Assembly (NCBI GenBank): GCA_031255855.1
Contig: JAIRRS010000123.1
Location: 1-58,494 of the forward strand
Length of the DNA: 58,494 nucleotides
Source: Tannerellaceae bacterium
Lineage (GTDB): Bacteria > Bacteroidota > Bacteroidia > Bacteroidales > Tannerellaceae
Reading direction: 5' to 3'
Shown here: positions 18,734-27,118 of the stretch, piece by piece
Position numbering within the stretch: the stretch's first letter is position 1
Layout of the letters: the number at the start of each line of letters is the position of its first letter
The notes under the pieces: model-generated
Seen by the model: the letters and a program-made list of their open reading frames with translations, nothing else
Database searches by the model: none
Told to the model about the DNA's origin: nothing
Position numbers and translations under genes: made by a program

Positions 18734-19291
18734 ATGATTCCCAATGTAATTCAGTTTACGCTAAAACGAAGAAAAACAAGATTGTTATTTCTTGGGATAA
18801 TAGCAGCCGTAGCGTTTGGAAGCCTCGAATTGTATCTGTTCAACCTATTAAAATATGGAAGCGGGAAATTCATTATGTTGCTTCTGGCCATCGTCTCTTT
18901 TTTTTATGCCATTTTCGCCATCTTAAGCCTCCTCCAGTTAAAAAAGGAACATTACACAGCCATGTACATATCCGATGAAGGAATCAACGATATTTCTACC
19001 GGTAATGACATTGGCACTGTATTATGGAAAGATGTTGAGAACATAAAAATAATGGATGAATTGGGAAATACGAAACGGAAATATATTGTTTTGAAAGTGC
19101 AAAACCCCGATGAATACATCCAAAGAGAAAGAAATCGGAGCAAAAGACGAACGCTGGAGTTAAAATTGCAATATTATAGTTCCCCCATTTGCTTTTCTAA
19201 TCGAGCATTAAATTGTACCTTTGATGAATTAAAAGATGCTGTATATCTAAAATACAACCATTACAAAGATACACATCAAGCCAAATCGTAA
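18734..19291 (+). CDS. STM3941-like two-helix membrane protein
   Basis: The 185 residues have two membrane helices close to the N-terminus (LLFLGIIAAVAFGSLELYLF and FIMLLLAIVSFFYAIFAILSLL), then a cytoplasmic domain of about 110 residues with MYISDEGINDISTGNDIGTV and WKDVENIKI. That layout fits the uncharacterised STM3941 family. I placed the start at 18734, after the PII-like stop, because the longer reading frame would overlap that gene. The function is unknown. It could share a transcript with the PII-like protein and the response regulator that follows 21 bases later. Confidence 0.7.
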   Translation: MIPNVIQFTLKRRKTRLLFLGIIAAVAFGSLELYLFNLLKYGSGKFIMLLLAIVSFFYAIFAILSLLQLKKEHYTAMYISDEGINDISTGNDIGTVLWKDVENIKIMDELGNTKRKYIVLKVQNPDEYIQRERNRSKRRTLELKLQYYSSPICFSNRALNCTFDELKDAVYLKYNHYKDTHQAKS

Positions 19292-19312
19292 GCAAACACA
19301 AAATTAAATACT

Positions 19313-20008
19313 ATGAATAGAGGGGAACAATTTAAAGTATTTCTTTTCGAAAAAGACGAAAATGTTGGTTTAATGCTTCAGGAGTTTATGCAAATGGAAG
19401 GCGTTTCTTCAGGAAGATTTTCTAATGCTGATGAAGCATATGACGGATTTCTTGACGACGAATATACAATTTGCTTAATCAGTCTCGACAAAAACCCGGA
19501 AGAAGGTTTTTCTTTGGCGGATAAAATTTTATCGGAAAATTTCAATACCGTATTGATTTTTTTAGCTGCCCAACCTTCTATGGAAGTGCTCACAGAGGCT
19601 TATCGGATAGGCGCTGACGATTTTATCCGTAAACCTTTTATACTGGAAGAACTGAACGCACGCATCCTTGCTATCCTAAAACGTACGCATGGGGTAAAAA
19701 TTCAGGAAAAACATATTTTCCATGTAGGAAAGTATACGCTCGACACACAAAAACAAACACTTTCTATCAACGGGAAGTCTACCAAAATTACGACCAAAGA
19801 ATGTGATTTGCTCAAGTTTATGTGTGAAAATATTAATTTGTTGGTAGAAAGAGAAGCTGTACTTAAAAGTGTTTGGAAGAACGACTCTTTTTATAATGCC
19901 CGCAGCATGGATGTATACATCACAAAACTCAGGCGATTACTAAAAGAAGACGATTCTATTTCAATTACCAACATACACGGAAAAGGGTATAAGTTGATAA
20001 CGAACTAA
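19313..20008 (+). CDS. OmpR/RprY-like response regulator with a degenerate receiver
   Basis: The 231 residues have a receiver (1-125) and a winged-helix DNA-binding domain (about 135-230, ending NARSMDVYITKLRRLLKED and NIHGKGYKLITN). The C-terminal half closely follows RprY of Bacteroides. In the receiver, the position of the phosphorylated Asp is Ser57 (CLISLDKNPEEGF where RprY-type proteins read CVLDVMMPKKDGF). The acidic pocket is EKDE instead of EDDE, and the conserved Thr is Ala85. Lys107 is kept. Normal phosphorylation is therefore unlikely. No histidine kinase gene is adjacent. It probably acts as an aspartate-less, phosphorylation-independent regulator (inference). Confidence 0.9.
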   Translation: MNRGEQFKVFLFEKDENVGLMLQEFMQMEGVSSGRFSNADEAYDGFLDDEYTICLISLDKNPEEGFSLADKILSENFNTVLIFLAAQPSMEVLTEAYRIGADDFIRKPFILEELNARILAILKRTHGVKIQEKHIFHVGKYTLDTQKQTLSINGKSTKITTKECDLLKFMCENINLLVEREAVLKSVWKNDSFYNARSMDVYITKLRRLLKEDDSISITNIHGKGYKLITN

Positions 20009-20015
20009 TAAAATA

Positions 20016-20213
20016 TTATTTAACCAGCAACAAAACTTCCTCATATTCAGGCAAGACCGCCCGGATATGCATGGAAGTTTTTGTTTTTTCAGAAGCCGTT
20101 TTGAGCTTTTCAAATTGTGTTTCAAACGTTCCTTTGGTTATTCTGTAAACCTGAGTCAAGGTGGTAGGAGTGAAACTTCTTTTTTCTGGATTACCTTTAT
20201 CATACTTAAACAT
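20016..20213 (-). CDS. Small basic hypothetical protein
   Basis: A 65-codon frame, convergent with the response regulator and 7 bases from its stop. The product is rich in Lys and Thr, has no membrane segment, and reads plausibly as a folded polypeptide (TLTQVYRITKGTFETQFEKL). I do not recognise it. It could be a chance frame, since its region lies between two convergent transcripts. Confidence 0.4.
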   Translation of the reverse strand: MFKYDKGNPEKRSFTPTTLTQVYRITKGTFETQFEKLKTASEKTKTSMHIRAVLPEYEEVLLLVK

Positions 20214-20272
20214 TTGGCTATTTGATTTTCGGAATTAAAAACGAAAAACATCGGATTATTGGTATTGATTTT

Positions 20273-21505
20273 TTAGTATGCTATTGAGAATATATCCGGA
20301 TATTCTGCTATTGTGGCTGTATACGGCAGGTAAGCTCCGAAAAACGTAACATAGATTTGTCTTTCTATCGTATCAATGGCATAAATGCAGAAGCTGTTAT
20401 TCGTCACACTTTCCGAAAAACGGTATACGCTGTTATATACAGTCCCTCTTTCCGAAGGCGACATATTCGTACATAAAAGCATCTGCTGTAAAGGCAAGTC
20501 CGGAGAGTGATTGCTTAATCCTTTAACTTCAAATTGGGCCGTCACATGAGCATGCCCTCCCAAATGGCAAATAAAATCGCCGGGAGTTGTGCTAAAGTCT
20601 ACATCAACAGCGATATCGTGACCGTTCTTTCCTTTATATTCTTTTCTGACAGATTGTTTGGAACGAAACGCTTCAATAATTTCAGGCACCATTTCCCAGC
20701 CATTAATATATCCACCGTCGCAAAGGTATCCCGACCCGTAAGGCTGGAATGGAAAATGTGTCAGTATAATCACACTATGTTGCTCTGTCATTCCTTTTTG
20801 TAAGGCTTCGTGGCATAACCAATCTACTTGCTCTTGTGAGAAAACAACCTCGAAAAGAGTATTGAATTTATCATACTGCTGGTCTAACATATCTAATGCG
20901 ACAAAACGTATCATTCCGCCCATTGGATTTTTCACATCTGCATAAAAATAGCTCTTCCCCAATTTTCGTTGCAATGGATAATTCCCTCTATTGTTGAATG
21001 CTTTCGCTAGTTCTGCCGACGATATATATTCATTCTCCACATTGCTATCATGATTTCCATAACAAGGGAAAGTCGGCACCCTGCTGTCAGTATACAGATG
21101 GGTATAAAAAGAATTCATGAATGTTAGGGCATTACTCTTTTTCTTCGCGCCGCTGATGTGGTCGCCTGTTACAGCCAATGCGTTGATTTTAAGTTCCGAT
21201 TGATTGGAAAAGGTTACGGCCTCAATTAAATTGTTTGGATATTTATAGTGGTTATCGCTAGACCAGTCAGATACATGTGCATCTGAAATATGTACCAGTT
21301 TAAAACGTTCAACCGGATTGGCCGTATCCGTTTTATTATACATAATAGAAGCAACTCTGTTAGTCGTTTGTCTGTTGTTTATTATATAGTAGAATTCATT
21401 ATCATCACTTCTCAGCGTGTGAGGGTCATCTTTACAGCCAATAACACAAACAACAAACAAAATAAATAAGCATGCTTTTCTTCCGTATAGACTGATTGCC
21501 ATCAT
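20273..21505 (-). CDS. Calcineurin-like metallophosphoesterase lipoprotein
   Basis: The 410 residues begin with a lipoprotein signal ending VIGC (Cys24), so it is probably anchored in the envelope. The five metallophosphoesterase blocks are present in order: VHISDAHV, AVTGDHISG, CYGNHDSN, ILTHFPF and LGGHAHV. It is therefore likely to be an active metal-dependent phosphatase or phosphodiesterase, of unknown substrate. It lies downstream of the feo genes on the same strand but with an 81-base gap and its own -7-like box, so it is probably a separate unit. Confidence 0.88.
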   Translation of the reverse strand: MMAISLYGRKACLFILFVVCVIGCKDDPHTLRSDDNEFYYIINNRQTTNRVASIMYNKTDTANPVERFKLVHISDAHVSDWSSDNHYKYPNNLIEAVTFSNQSELKINALAVTGDHISGAKKKSNALTFMNSFYTHLYTDSRVPTFPCYGNHDSNVENEYISSAELAKAFNNRGNYPLQRKLGKSYFYADVKNPMGGMIRFVALDMLDQQYDKFNTLFEVVFSQEQVDWLCHEALQKGMTEQHSVIILTHFPFQPYGSGYLCDGGYINGWEMVPEIIEAFRSKQSVRKEYKGKNGHDIAVDVDFSTTPGDFICHLGGHAHVTAQFEVKGLSNHSPDLPLQQMLLCTNMSPSERGTVYNSVYRFSESVTNNSFCIYAIDTIERQIYVTFFGAYLPYTATIAEYPDIFSIAY

Positions 21506-21534
21506 TTTGCATTATCCCAAAGGGTTACTTATCG

Positions 21535-21542
21535 CAAAAGTA
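21535..21542 (-). promoter_or_regulatory. Possible -7 box of the phosphoesterase gene
   Basis: On the - strand this reads TACTTTTG, matching TAnnTTTG, about 30 bases before the start at 21505. No good TTG -33 element is seen at the right distance. Confidence 0.35.
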
Positions 21543-21586
21543 AATTAATTATGTGACCTTTCCTAAAATTTCCTGACAGAAAATGA

Positions 21587-21757
21587 CTATCCACATCCCG
21601 GACAATTCCTTTTATTACTCATTTGTTTCTTTATGGTGCAATCCGTACATCCTGCACAAGGTTTTTTGTCGCATGAGACAACCAAACGATATATTTTATA
21701 TATTACATAAGCAACGGTTGCTATCCCTGTCAATATAACTGCTACTATTTGCCACAT
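21587..21757 (-). CDS. FeoB-associated Cys-rich membrane protein
   Basis: A 56-residue protein read directly from the sequence. One membrane helix (IVAVILTGIATVAYVIYKIY) is followed by a Cys-rich tail, SCDKKPCAGCTDC, and it ends NCPGCG. Small proteins of this form accompany FeoB in many bacteria and may bind Fe(II) or an iron-sulfur centre near the transporter. A GGAG-like ribosome site (AAGGAGATTGTA) precedes its ATG. It starts 12 bases after the feoB stop, so the two are co-transcribed. It fills what would otherwise look like an empty gap. Confidence 0.88.
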   Translation of the reverse strand: MWQIVAVILTGIATVAYVIYKIYRLVVSCDKKPCAGCTDCTIKKQMSNKRNCPGCG

Positions 21758-21769
21758 ATTACAATCTCC

Positions 21770-24259
21770 TTAACCAATAATTCCCGAAAATAAACTTCCC
21801 GTCTGATATACTATAAATGAAACAACCCAAGCCAATACACATGTATAAACAATGGCAAACATTCCCCATTTCCACGAACCTGCTTCTTTCGAAATCGCTA
21901 CAATGGTGGCTATACAAGGGAAATATATCAAGACAAACAACATAAGACTCAAGGCCACCAATGGAGTAAATACCAGCGAACCGTTTGCATATGTATCTTG
22001 TTTGAGGCGCTCGGGAAGTGTTTGACTATCTTCTTTTTCTCCTGTATATAAAACACTCAGTGTGCTGACAACCACTTCCTTTGCCGCCATTCCCGTAAGA
22101 AGGCTTACGCTTATTTTCCAGTCAAAACCTAATGGTCGCAGAACAGGTTCGATTGCCTGTCCGATTTGTCCGATATAAGAATCCTGCTGGTGTTCGATTG
22201 CCTTCAAACGTTCCAATTCGGCGATTTGCTCTTCTTTTTCATCTTCTCCGATATCACTTATGTTTTCTATTCCGGCGATTTGATCGTCGTAGATTTCTTC
22301 CTTTTCATTATGCAAAGGGAAATAACCGAGGAACCAAATAATAATCGAAGCAACCAGAATAACTCCACCCATCTTCTTCAAATATTGTCTGGCCTTTTCC
22401 CACATATGAATGAGAATAGACTTAGCCGTAGGCATACGGTAAGGAGGCAATTCCATTACAAATGGAACATCTTCTTCCTTAAAAAGGAAACGTTTGAACA
22501 ATCTGGCCATTACTACAGCCAACAATATTCCTATTGCATATAAGGCCAACAATACAAAACTTGCTTTGCCGGGGAAAAAAGCCCCTACCAGCAATACATA
22601 TACCGGAAGGCGGGCGCTACAACTCATCAACGGATTAATCAGCATGGTTATCATCCGGCTATTGCGGCTTTCAATGGTGCGTGAAGCCATAATAGCCGGG
22701 ACATTACATCCGAAACCCATAACCAACGGAATAAATGATTTTCCATGCAGCCCCATTTTATGCATGATTTTATCCATGATAAATGCCGCCCGGGCCATAT
22801 AACCCGAATCTTCCATGAATGATATAAACAAATACAGAATCAAAATATTGGGAAGGAAAACGATTACTCCTCCTACTCCACCAATTATTCCGTCTGCCAG
22901 CAAGTCTTTAAAAGGTCCTTCCGACATGTGTTGCCGGACGAGGTCTCCAATCCAAGCTACCAAATTTTCTATCCATCCCATAGGATAAGCTCCAAGGCTA
23001 AAAGTGGCTTCAAACATAATCCACATGAAAAGGATAAAAATAGGGAATCCCAAGACTTTGTTGGTTACAAACAAATCGATAACCTGTGTGCTTTTCATCG
23101 ATTCTACTTCCCCAGGCTTGAAAGTCTCCCTTAGCGCACCTGAGATAAAACCATAACGGGCATTGGCGAAAGCTGTCTCACTATCTTCCTGCAATATATT
23201 TTCTATCTGTGCCATGTTCTCATCCCGTTCCTGCAAAACGATAGCGCCACCGTCTATCTCCTTGGCGAAAGCATCCATTTCAGGATCGTTTTCCAACAAT
23301 TTCATGGCAACATATCGTTTGGAGATTCCTTTGGATAAGTTGCAATTATTTTTTATGGATTGTCTTACATTGGTAATTGCTTTTTCCAAGTCTTCTCCGT
23401 AATTGATATGGACATGGCGGGTAATCGGGTCTTCTTCCTCATATACCTTGATAACGCGATCGAATAAATCCTTGATGCCCAAGCCTGTCTTGCTAACTGT
23501 CGGAACAAAGGGAATTCCAATCATTTTACCCAGTGAGTCATAATCGAATGTGTCGCCGCGTTTTTGCAATGAGTCATACATATTCAAAGCAATCACCATC
23601 CGCACATCCATATCTATTAATTGGGTGGTCAGGTATAGGTTGCGTTCCAGGTTGGAAGCATCAACCACATTGATTACGATGTCCGGATGTTCTTCGTTAA
23701 GATGCTCACGGACAAAACGCTCTTCCGGCGAATAAGCCGACAGGGAATAGGTGCCGGGCAAATCGACTATTTTAAACGTATAACCATTCTGCTTGAATAC
23801 GGCATCTTTGGCATCTACCGTAACCCCGCTGTAATTGCCCACATGTTCATGAGCTCCCGACGCATGATTAAAGAGAGTGGTTTTTCCGCAATTTGGATTT
23901 CCAACCAAGGCAACATTGATTGTTTTACCCTTTTCTATCGCAAGTGATTTTAATTCTTCTCCTAACGGAGTGATAAAAGAATTCATCGGGCGGTCATCCT
24001 TTGCCATTACCTTATTTTGGTTCTTTTCATATCCGGCAACGCTCAAAACTTCTATCAAACCGGCTTCGCTCCTGCGCAAGGACACATCGTATCCCATTAC
24101 CTTATAATGGATGGGGTCTTTCAAAGGGGCATTTTGTATTACTTCCACTTCTTTTCCGCGTATAAAACCCATTTCAATGATGCGTTTGCGGAATGCTCCA
24201 CGCCCCATCACTTTTACGATAATTCCTTTTTCGCCTGTTGTAAGTTCTGATAATCTCAT
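21770..24259 (-). CDS. feoB: Ferrous iron transporter FeoB with fused FeoA domain
   Basis: This is the inner-membrane Fe(II) uptake system. The 829 residues combine an SH3-like FeoA domain (1-75), a G domain with GNPNCGKT (120-127), GVTVDAK, DLPG (166-169) and NMYD (226-229), a helical GDI region, and a polytopic membrane domain with the two Gate motifs (GFGCNVPAIMASR, and later GMAAKEVVVSTL). FeoA-FeoB fusions are common in Bacteroidetes. I chose the ATG at 24259 because the longer frame adds a Cys-containing extension before the FeoA domain and would start upstream of the likely promoter. It is followed by the Cys-rich protein gene. Confidence 0.96.
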   Translation of the reverse strand: MRLSELTTGEKGIIVKVMGRGAFRKRIIEMGFIRGKEVEVIQNAPLKDPIHYKVMGYDVSLRRSEAGLIEVLSVAGYEKNQNKVMAKDDRPMNSFITPLGEELKSLAIEKGKTINVALVGNPNCGKTTLFNHASGAHEHVGNYSGVTVDAKDAVFKQNGYTFKIVDLPGTYSLSAYSPEERFVREHLNEEHPDIVINVVDASNLERNLYLTTQLIDMDVRMVIALNMYDSLQKRGDTFDYDSLGKMIGIPFVPTVSKTGLGIKDLFDRVIKVYEEEDPITRHVHINYGEDLEKAITNVRQSIKNNCNLSKGISKRYVAMKLLENDPEMDAFAKEIDGGAIVLQERDENMAQIENILQEDSETAFANARYGFISGALRETFKPGEVESMKSTQVIDLFVTNKVLGFPIFILFMWIMFEATFSLGAYPMGWIENLVAWIGDLVRQHMSEGPFKDLLADGIIGGVGGVIVFLPNILILYLFISFMEDSGYMARAAFIMDKIMHKMGLHGKSFIPLVMGFGCNVPAIMASRTIESRNSRMITMLINPLMSCSARLPVYVLLVGAFFPGKASFVLLALYAIGILLAVVMARLFKRFLFKEEDVPFVMELPPYRMPTAKSILIHMWEKARQYLKKMGGVILVASIIIWFLGYFPLHNEKEEIYDDQIAGIENISDIGEDEKEEQIAELERLKAIEHQQDSYIGQIGQAIEPVLRPLGFDWKISVSLLTGMAAKEVVVSTLSVLYTGEKEDSQTLPERLKQDTYANGSLVFTPLVALSLMLFVLIYFPCIATIVAISKEAGSWKWGMFAIVYTCVLAWVVSFIVYQTGSLFSGIIG

Positions 24260-24284
24260 TTTACCTGGGGTCTGTAAATTCGTG

Positions 24285-24315
24285 CAAAGGTAACATTTAA
24301 TGTAAAGATGCTCAA
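24285..24315 (-). promoter_or_regulatory. Promoter of the feo operon
   Basis: On the - strand TACCTTTG (24285-24292) fits the Bacteroidetes -7 box, with TTG (24313-24315) 20 bases upstream as -33. The -7 box is 26 bases from the chosen feoB start, giving a short leader and supporting that start. I see no clear Fur palindrome around it. Confidence 0.6.
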
Positions 24316-24511
24316 TACTTGCCAAGGCAAACGGCATTTAAAAAAAAGTCATTCAGCGAAAAAAAAGTTAAAGGTCAACATCCTAATGAATTTCCAACAA
24401 CACAAGACATTTATCGAAAACGGAAAAAGTTTGCCCTGTAATACTTGTCAACCGGATATTTCAAGTTTTAATTTTTTTTCGTTAGTTTTACGTCCAAATA
24501 AAGAATAAATT

Positions 24512-25003
24512 ATGATAAGGATAATAAAACATATGATTATTATTTCTATTATTTCGGCTGCGTTAGTGGTGTTGTTTGCGGGGTGCCGGAAGAATTTGAA
24601 AGAATTTTCGTTTAGTTACAGCATGGAAAGTGTCGAACATTTCAAAACAAGTGTGTCGTTCGATAGTAATAAAACCTATAAAATAGAGACGCACAATTAT
24701 TATATGGATAACCATGCCAATAAACGGGAACCTATTATACAGGAAGGTGAATTAACGGACGAAGAATTTAAAACCCTCACGAAATCACTTGCAAAATGTA
24801 ATTTCTTCAAAATGGCAGATTCTTACGGATTTGATAAAGATCCTGATGATTTGGGAGATATTATGTATCAAATCTATTTCAAAACTCCTGAAAAAGAGAA
24901 ATTCATCTCTATTCGTCATCGTGCAGACAATAAATTCCCGGCTTCCTTTATTAACGTATTGAACTATATCAACACATTCTTTTCCAAGCATAAAAGAGAA
25001 TAG
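24512..25003 (+). CDS. Hypothetical lipoprotein
   Basis: The 163 residues begin with a lipoprotein signal (IISAALVVLFAGC, Cys25), followed by about 135 residues of beta-rich soluble protein. It has the look of small Bacteroidales lipoproteins that bind a ligand outside the inner membrane, but I recognise no family. It is divergent from feoB and convergent with the methyltransferase gene, whose stop is 3 bases away. It is a single-gene unit. Confidence 0.75.
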   Translation: MIRIIKHMIIISIISAALVVLFAGCRKNLKEFSFSYSMESVEHFKTSVSFDSNKTYKIETHNYYMDNHANKREPIIQEGELTDEEFKTLTKSLAKCNFFKMADSYGFDKDPDDLGDIMYQIYFKTPEKEKFISIRHRADNKFPASFINVLNYINTFFSKHKRE

Positions 25004-25005
25004 TT

Positions 25006-26001
25006 TCACCTTTTGCACCGGAGAATAATAAAAGGAGAAATAAACAAACCTGCTTTACCCAGGTGACGGATACAGCCATTCAGGAAACGGAATAAGAACG
25101 AGGCTGACAAATTACTCCTATGTATATTGTAAAACCCTTTCCGTATGTATAGTTGATAACCGTACAGGTCAAGCAATTCCTTATAATATTTCATAGGAAG
25201 AATACGTTCAGCCCAATTTCCCGTTTCCGGGTCGCACGTATTATATTTATCTTCGGGAAAAGGCAAATGGTTGGTATCGATGGCTTTTCGTATATCTTCA
25301 TAAATCAATCCCCGGGTACAACTACCCCAAACATTTATTTGTTCTTCAGACAGGGTCGGGTATTGTCCTTTTATAAACTCCCTTCGTTTTTCATAGTAAT
25401 TGGGAGAAACAGCGATGCCTGTTTCGCACTTTTTCATAAACCGGCGTAATTTTCTTTTGACTAACGGATTATACGGGGTAGACGCTGTTGTAAAAAACAG
25501 TTGCATCCCATCGTTAATCGTACATAAATCGGCAAAAAACCTTTTTAAATCATAGACATGTTCTATTAAGTCCGTAGCAATGAGGAGCTGAGGTTTTAGT
25601 TGCTGTATCTTGCACCAACCGGCTAACACATCCGAATTACCCGATAAAATAATATCCGGGCCTATTCCAAGTGTTTCTTTTAATACACGAATTGTATCCA
25701 CCGAAAGGGGATTTAAATCAATATAGATAACTTGCCCGATACCGGCTTCTTTGGCCAAGATACTAAGGAAACCACTGCCGCCTCCATAATCAATCAATGT
25801 TATTCCTGAAGCAGCCAGGCCTGTAGACTGTATTCCTTTATATAAACAATCTACAAAAATATCCAGATAGTATCTTAACGCCGGATATATTTTTCGGATA
25901 TATTGCTTGTTGTAATCACTAATCGGCAGATTTTCATAATCAATAGCCCGCAATTTACAGGCAACCGTCTCGCTTGCCGCGATGAGTTCATTTTTCTTCA
26001 T
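25006..26001 (-). CDS. Class I SAM-dependent methyltransferase
   Basis: The 331 residues contain the SAM-binding motif I as LIDYGGGSGFLSILAKEAG, with an acidic residue ending the next strand (VIYIDLNPLS) and a later motif ATDLIEHVYDL. A C-terminal hydrophobic segment (AGLFISPFIIL) may associate with the membrane. It is the last gene of a five-gene cluster and overlaps the preceding glycosyltransferase gene by 14 bases. It probably methylates a glycan or a lipid-linked precursor made by the cluster (inference). The exact acceptor is unknown. Confidence 0.82.
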   Translation of the reverse strand: MKKNELIAASETVACKLRAIDYENLPISDYNKQYIRKIYPALRYYLDIFVDCLYKGIQSTGLAASGITLIDYGGGSGFLSILAKEAGIGQVIYIDLNPLSVDTIRVLKETLGIGPDIILSGNSDVLAGWCKIQQLKPQLLIATDLIEHVYDLKRFFADLCTINDGMQLFFTTASTPYNPLVKRKLRRFMKKCETGIAVSPNYYEKRREFIKGQYPTLSEEQINVWGSCTRGLIYEDIRKAIDTNHLPFPEDKYNTCDPETGNWAERILPMKYYKELLDLYGYQLYIRKGFYNIHRSNLSASFLFRFLNGCIRHLGKAGLFISPFIILRCKR

Positions 26002-27118
26002 ATACCATTCGGTAAAGCCGTTCAGCCTGATATTTGTTTGAATAAGCCGGGAGAAGGAATTGTCTCCTTTTCTCTATTTCTTCCCGGGTAAAGGCTTCAA
26101 GCATTAATTGGTCGCATGCAGCTATTATTTCTTCCGGCGTATCAGCTATGCGACAAAGCGGGTCTAATCCGCTTCCTGTCAGCATACGTTTGTTTACTAT
26201 GATATGCCGTCCGGCAAACAGGCTGTTCAACAACTTCAATTTCAATCCCGTATCCTGGAAAGTGAACAACACATGTATTTGTGCATTCTTTATTAAATCT
26301 CTCATTTCATCCTCGGAAGGATTCGCAACCAATTTTATGTTCCGGTACAAAGCTATCGCATTTCTTATCCTTAATGAGGGCTCCATGCCAGCTACCACAC
26401 AGGTATAATTAAGCCTACTGAATACATACTTGATCAAATGAAGCACAGCTTGTTCATTCTCTATAACAGACAATTTACCATGATAGAGGATAAAATCAGA
26501 TTGGCCAGGTTTACTAACCACTTCGTCATTCGAATGGAAAGATGTCATAAATTCTATCTTCTTGCCAGGAAATTCATTTCGCAGATAGCTGGTATCGGCT
26601 TGGGATACGGCCAATGTCAAATCGGCATACCGGATTACTTGCTGGTATCGTTTAAACCGCCAAGCTTCAAGCGCCATGAAAGTTTTGACCAGCCTATCTT
26701 TGCACGAGTGTGCCAACATACGGTAATAATCATGTTCTATATTGCTTTCACGATACACCTTAAACCTTCCCGACAAACACTTATCGTTTAGATAATAACA
26801 CGAATGAAGTCCCTCGAAGATAATGGGATAATCATTTTTCAACAGATTTTTCAATAACTCCTTTTTCTTGCGGCTATATACATTATAAGGAAGTAAAGAC
26901 AGGTTAGCCAGCCAGCCTGTCCGGCGTTTATAATAATAGACCTCTTTACAAAGTTTGTTCAACTCTTTTGCGGGCAGACGTTCGTATTCAAAGCAATGCA
27001 GGATTACTTTGACATCTATGGCATACAACGCTTTTATCTTATAATAAATATCAATTATACCTCCATAATTCGGAGGATAAGGAATATTCAGCGCTATGAT
27101 ATTGATGTATTTATCCAT
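25988..27118 (-). CDS. Glycosyltransferase, GT4-like (GT-B fold)
   Basis: The 376 residues begin MDKYINIIALNIPYPPNYGG, typical of a GT-B N-terminal domain with its glycine loop. A second domain contains ILYHGKLSVIENEQAVLHLI and LVANPSEDEMRDLIKNAQIH, with a predicted nucleotide-sugar site. I chose the ATG at 27118, which overlaps the upstream stop by 8 bases. The longer frame would start inside the upstream gene. It acts with a second glycosyltransferase and a deacetylase, presumably building an exported or cell-surface glycan. Confidence 0.82.
   Translation of the reverse strand: MDKYINIIALNIPYPPNYGGIIDIYYKIKALYAIDVKVILHCFEYERLPAKELNKLCKEVYYYKRRTGWLANLSLLPYNVYSRKKKELLKNLLKNDYPIIFEGLHSCYYLNDKCLSGRFKVYRESNIEHDYYRMLAHSCKDRLVKTFMALEAWRFKRYQQVIRYADLTLAVSQADTSYLRNEFPGKKIEFMTSFHSNDEVVSKPGQSDFILYHGKLSVIENEQAVLHLIKYVFSRLNYTCVVAGMEPSLRIRNAIALYRNIKLVANPSEDEMRDLIKNAQIHVLFTFQDTGLKLKLLNSLFAGRHIIVNKRMLTGSGLDPLCRIADTPEEIIAACDQLMLEAFTREEIEKRRQFLLPAYSNKYQAERLYRMVYEEK

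Noticed and set aside
24308..24508. 66-codon frame on + between feoB and the lipoprotein gene
   Set aside because: It overlaps the feo promoter on the other strand, with no ribosome site and no recognisable motif.
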